Assembly: GCF_012241385.1 (NCBI RefSeq)
Contig: NZ_JAAVXB010000003.1
Location: 372,001-436,000, forward strand
Direction of reading: 5' to 3'
Length of the DNA stretch: 64,000 bases
Origin: Solimonas marina
GTDB lineage: Bacteria; Pseudomonadota; Gammaproteobacteria; Nevskiales; Nevskiaceae
Shown: in pieces, positions 61,389-64,000 of the stretch
Position numbering within the stretch: position 1 is the first letter of the stretch
How the letters are laid out: the number at the start of each line of letters is the position of its first letter
Translations under genes and position numbers: made by a program
Notes under the pieces: generated by a model
Databases searched by the model: none
The model's input: the letters and a program-made list of their open reading frames with translations, nothing else
What the model was told of the DNA's origin: nothing

Positions 61389-63173
61389 TCAGAACAGCTC
61401 GACATCCATCGCCATCAGCGTCGCCGAACCGGCGCGTGCGCTGCGGATCTGGTACGCCGTCTCCGGCAGCAGCTTGGCGAAGTAGAAGCGCGCGGTGGCG
61501 AGCTTGGCCTTGTAGAAGTCGCTCTCGCCCTGCTTGTCGAGTGCGACACGCGCCATGCGCGCCCACAGGTAGGCGTAGACCAGATGGCCGACGACACGCA
61601 GATAGGGCACGGCGGCGGCGCCGAGATCGTCGGGATTCTTCATCGCGTTCTGGCCGATCTCGCCGGTCAGCTTGGTGACCTTGTCGCCGATATCCATCAG
61701 CGGCTCGATGAATTCCTTCATCTCCGGCTGGTCGGCGTTGTCCTTGACGAAGCCGGCGATCAGCTTGCCGAACTTGCTGAGCTTCTTGCCGCCGTCGTGC
61801 AGCACCTTGCGGCCGATCAGGTCCAGCGACTGAATGGTGTTGGTGCCTTCGTAGATCAGGTTGATGCGCGCGTCGCGCACGTACTGTTCGACACCGGTTT
61901 CCTTGATGAAGCCGTGGCCACCGAACACCTGCATGCCGAGGTTGGTGCTTTCGAAGGCGTTGTCGGTGATGAACGCCTTGACGATCGGCGTCAGCAGCGC
62001 GACCAGATCGTCGGCGTCTTCGCGGACCTTCTCGTCCGGATGCTTGTGCGACTGGTCGATCATCAGGCCGACCCAATAGGTCAGGAAGCGTCCGGCTTCG
62101 TTGTAGGCCTTCTGCGTCAGCAGCATGCGGCGCACGTCCGGGTGGACGATGATCGGGTCGGCCGCCTTGTCCTTGAGCTTGGCGCCGGTCAGCGCGCGCG
62201 ACTGCAGGCGGTCCTTGGCGTAGGCCAGCGAGTTCTGATACGCGACTTCGCCGAGGCCCAACGACTGCATGCCGACGCCGAGGCGCGCGCCATTCATCAT
62301 GATGAACATGCCGCTCATGCCCTTGTGCGGCTCGCCGACCAGCCAGCCCTTGGCGCCGTCGAGGTTGATGACGCTGGTGGCGTTGGCGTGGATGCCCATC
62401 TTGTGCTCGATCGACGTGCACTTGACGGTGTTGCGCTCGCCCGGCGTGCCGTCGGCGTTCGGAATGAACTTCGGCACGATGAACAGCGAAATGCCCTTGG
62501 TGCCGGCCGGTGCGTCCGGCAGGCGCGCGAGGACGAGGTGAATGATGTTGCCCGACAGGTCGTGCTCACCGGCCGAGATGAAGATCTTGGTGCCGCTGAT
62601 CGCGTAGCTGCCGTCGGCGTTCGGCTCGGCCTTGGTGCGGATGATGCCGAGGTCGGTACCGGCGTGCGGTTCGGTCAGACACATCGTGCCGGTCCATTCG
62701 CCGGACACCAGCTTCGGCAGATAGGCCTGCTTCAGCTCGTCGTTGCCGCGCGCGATCAGCGCTGCGTAGGCGCCGTGCGACAGGCCGGGGTACATGGTCC
62801 AGGCCTGGTTGGCCGAGTTCAGCATCTCGAACAGCACATTGTTGACCAGCTCCGGCAGGCCCTGGCCGCCGAAATCCGGATCGCACGACAGCGCCGGCCA
62901 GCCCTGCTCGCAGTACTGGGCATAGGCTTCCTTGAAGCCCTTGGGGGCGGTGACGACGCCGTCGCCGACATAGGTGCAGCCTTCCTCGTCGCCCGACTGG
63001 TTGAGCGGGAAGATCACGTTGGCGGCGAACTTGCCGGCTTCCTCGATGATCGAATCGACGGTTTCGGCGTCGATGTCGGCATGTTGGGGCAGCGCCTTGA
63101 AGGCGGCTTCAACGTTCAGCATCTCGTGCAGGACGAAGGCCATGTCGCGCTGCGGCGGGGTGTATTGCGGCAT
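61389..63173 (-). CDS. Acyl-CoA dehydrogenase, DmdC-like long form
   Basis: A 594-residue FAD-dependent acyl-CoA dehydrogenase. It is longer than standard by about 200 residues, as in the DmdC (3-methylmercaptopropionyl-CoA dehydrogenase) group. FAD/substrate motifs are WTGTMCLTEPHAGTDLG and NGARLGVGMQSLGLGEVA. The catalytic Glu lies in the conserved INLIYEGTNTIQSLDL block. The N-terminus MPQYTPPQRDMAFVLHEML is typical. GGAG precedes the ATG at 63173. It oxidises a fatty acyl-CoA or related thioester; chain length is not fixed by sequence. Confidence 0.93.
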   Translation of the reverse strand: MPQYTPPQRDMAFVLHEMLNVEAAFKALPQHADIDAETVDSIIEEAGKFAANVIFPLNQSGDEEGCTYVGDGVVTAPKGFKEAYAQYCEQGWPALSCDPDFGGQGLPELVNNVLFEMLNSANQAWTMYPGLSHGAYAALIARGNDELKQAYLPKLVSGEWTGTMCLTEPHAGTDLGIIRTKAEPNADGSYAISGTKIFISAGEHDLSGNIIHLVLARLPDAPAGTKGISLFIVPKFIPNADGTPGERNTVKCTSIEHKMGIHANATSVINLDGAKGWLVGEPHKGMSGMFIMMNGARLGVGMQSLGLGEVAYQNSLAYAKDRLQSRALTGAKLKDKAADPIIVHPDVRRMLLTQKAYNEAGRFLTYWVGLMIDQSHKHPDEKVREDADDLVALLTPIVKAFITDNAFESTNLGMQVFGGHGFIKETGVEQYVRDARINLIYEGTNTIQSLDLIGRKVLHDGGKKLSKFGKLIAGFVKDNADQPEMKEFIEPLMDIGDKVTKLTGEIGQNAMKNPDDLGAAAVPYLRVVGHLVYAYLWARMARVALDKQGESDFYKAKLATARFYFAKLLPETAYQIRSARAGSATLMAMDVELF

Positions 63174-63298
63174 CGAAAAACTCCGAAGGTAAAAACGAAT
63201 ACGGATGGAATGCCCCAGCGTGGGGCGCCCGAAAGTCAGGTCCATACTGTAGCGTATGTTTGACCTTCGGTGCACGACGACACGGATGAACGCGCATG

Positions 63299-63328
63299 AA
63301 AAAAGGGGCGGCACGGGCCGCCCCTTTT
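63299..63328 (-). terminator. Intrinsic terminator of the PKD-protein gene
   Basis: GGGGCGGC (63305-63312) and GCCGCCCC (63317-63324) pair around ACGG. Six A on the plus strand give the U-run of the minus-strand transcript. It begins 24 bases past the stop. Confidence 0.93.
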
Positions 63329-63351
63329 CGTTGCTGCATTGGCGTGGGCTT

Positions 63352-64000
63352 TTAGTGCATCAGACGCAGGCCGCGACGGCGACGCAGGAGCGCGAAGCCG
63401 GCGAGGACGCTGAGCAGGCCGGAGCCGAGCGCGCCGCCGTTGTTGCCATTGGTCGCCGCACTGCTGCCGCCCGACGAGCCGGAGCCGCCGGTGGTGGCAC
63501 CGCCGGTGGTCGAGCCACCGCTGGCAACGGTCTGCACCTGCGCCTTGGCGGCCTGCGGCGAGACGTTGTTGGCGCTGTCGGTGACCGTCAGCGACGGCGT
63601 GAAGGTGCCGACCGTGGTGTAGACGTGCGAGGTGGTGGCCGTGGTCGTGGTGACCGGATTCGAGCCGTCGCCGAAGTCCCAGGTGTAGCTGGAGATTTCG
63701 TTGCCGTCGGCGCCGAACGAGCGTGAGCCGTCGAAGGTCACGGTCAGCGGCACCGAACCGCTGGTCGGCGTCACGATCATCGCTGCGACTGCGTGGTCGG
63801 AGCCGGTCACCGTGACGCTGGTGGTCGGCGTGATCGTCACGGCATCGGACGTCGCGGTGCTGCCGTCGGCGTCGGTGATGACGAGCTTGGCATCGAACGA
63901 GCCGGCCGCCGGGTAGGTGTAGCTGACCGTCGGCGAGGTCGTGACAACCGGGTCGGTACCGTCACCAAAGTAGAACGTGTACTGGGTGATCGCGGCGCCA
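63352..64000 (-). CDS. PKD-repeat surface protein with C-terminal sorting signal (5' part outside window)
   Basis: The frame is open to the window's right edge, so only the C-terminal 215 residues are seen. There are two PKD domains (YTFYFGDGTDPVVTT...; SYTWDFGDGSNPVTTT...), then a Ser/Gly/Thr linker and a C-terminal GlyGly-CTERM-like tail: Gly-rich motif, hydrophobic helix GLLSVLAGFALL and RRRR. Such tails direct sorting by a rhombosortase-type protease in type II secretion. The protein is probably an extracellular or surface enzyme; its catalytic part lies outside the window. Confidence 0.9.
   Translation of the reverse strand, partial: GAAITQYTFYFGDGTDPVVTTSPTVSYTYPAAGSFDAKLVITDADGSTATSDAVTITPTTSVTVTGSDHAVAAMIVTPTSGSVPLTVTFDGSRSFGADGNEISSYTWDFGDGSNPVTTTTATTSHVYTTVGTFTPSLTVTDSANNVSPQAAKAQVQTVASGGSTTGGATTGGSGSSGGSSAATNGNNGGALGSGLLSVLAGFALLRRRRGLRLMH

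Noticed and set aside
61119-63263. A very long open frame (714 codons) opposite the acyl-CoA dehydrogenase
   Set aside because: The acyl-CoA dehydrogenase on the other strand has full family motifs. High GC keeps antisense frames open by chance; its translation is low-complexity and has no family features.

Overview
This 64 kb window is high-GC, gene-dense bacterial chromosome carrying about 55 protein genes, two of them cut by the window ends. No tRNA, rRNA, CRISPR array, IS element or phage gene was seen. The gene set (RlmJ, Lhr, OtsBA, RarD, a TPP-riboswitch-controlled thiC, an ECF41 sigma factor, a PL7 alginate lyase, and an OmpR-type DNA-binding domain fused to a kinase and TPRs) fits an environmental gammaproteobacterium. 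The order Nevskiales, or Xanthomonadales relatives, is my best guess; it rests on family knowledge and not on a search.

Layout. 1-1.7 kb: the 3' end of a SNF2 helicase, a 94-bp inverted repeat, and a MoxR ATPase without its usual VWA partner. 1.8-9.7 kb: a catabolic island, visibly less GC-rich than its surroundings, with alpha/beta-hydrolase, VOC dioxygenase-like protein, Rieske oxygenase, its reductase, a MetA-type outer-membrane channel, a LysR regulator, a citryl-CoA lyase-like enzyme and a CoA-transferase. Two nearly identical 41-bp operators with matching -10 elements lie in front of the two operons. 9.8-17 kb: otsBA, an MFS exporter, acs and a secreted PHB-depolymerase-like esterase. 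17-23 kb: an aldo/keto reductase, then a DNA-binding kinase-TPR receptor divergent from a large glycine-rich lipoprotein, with an 11-bp direct repeat between them. 23-31 kb: rlmJ, a Nudix hydrolase, a degenerate GAF-GGDEF-EAL protein, a PAP2 phosphatase, the TPP riboswitch with thiC, and a DUF2254 membrane protein. 31-38.7 kb: secreted or lipidated enzymes (alginate lyase, gamma-glutamyltransferase, adenine-deaminase-like lipoprotein followed by a HupE/UreJ permease, DUF4397 lipoprotein). 38.8-41.7 kb: gst-rarD divergent from a LysR regulator with a palindromic operator, then a 50-residue membrane peptide. 41.7-46 kb: lhr. 46-60 kb: small operons of hydrolases, methyltransferases, transporters, YchJ, MscS and an MBL-fold enzyme. 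59.1-64 kb: an ECF41 sigma factor with its own signature promoter, a ferritin-like protein, an acyl-CoA dehydrogenase, and the 3' end of a PKD-repeat surface protein with a C-terminal sorting signal.

The most notable system is the catabolic island. One LysR protein probably switches on two operons through the same box. The inferred route runs from a Rieske oxygenase, through ring cleavage and hydrolysis, to CoA activation and retro-Claisen cleavage of a citrate-like acid. Other candidates are the kinase-TPR regulator with its 11-bp repeats, the ECF41 autoregulatory promoter, and the lipidated amidohydrolase paired with a metal-permease-like gene.
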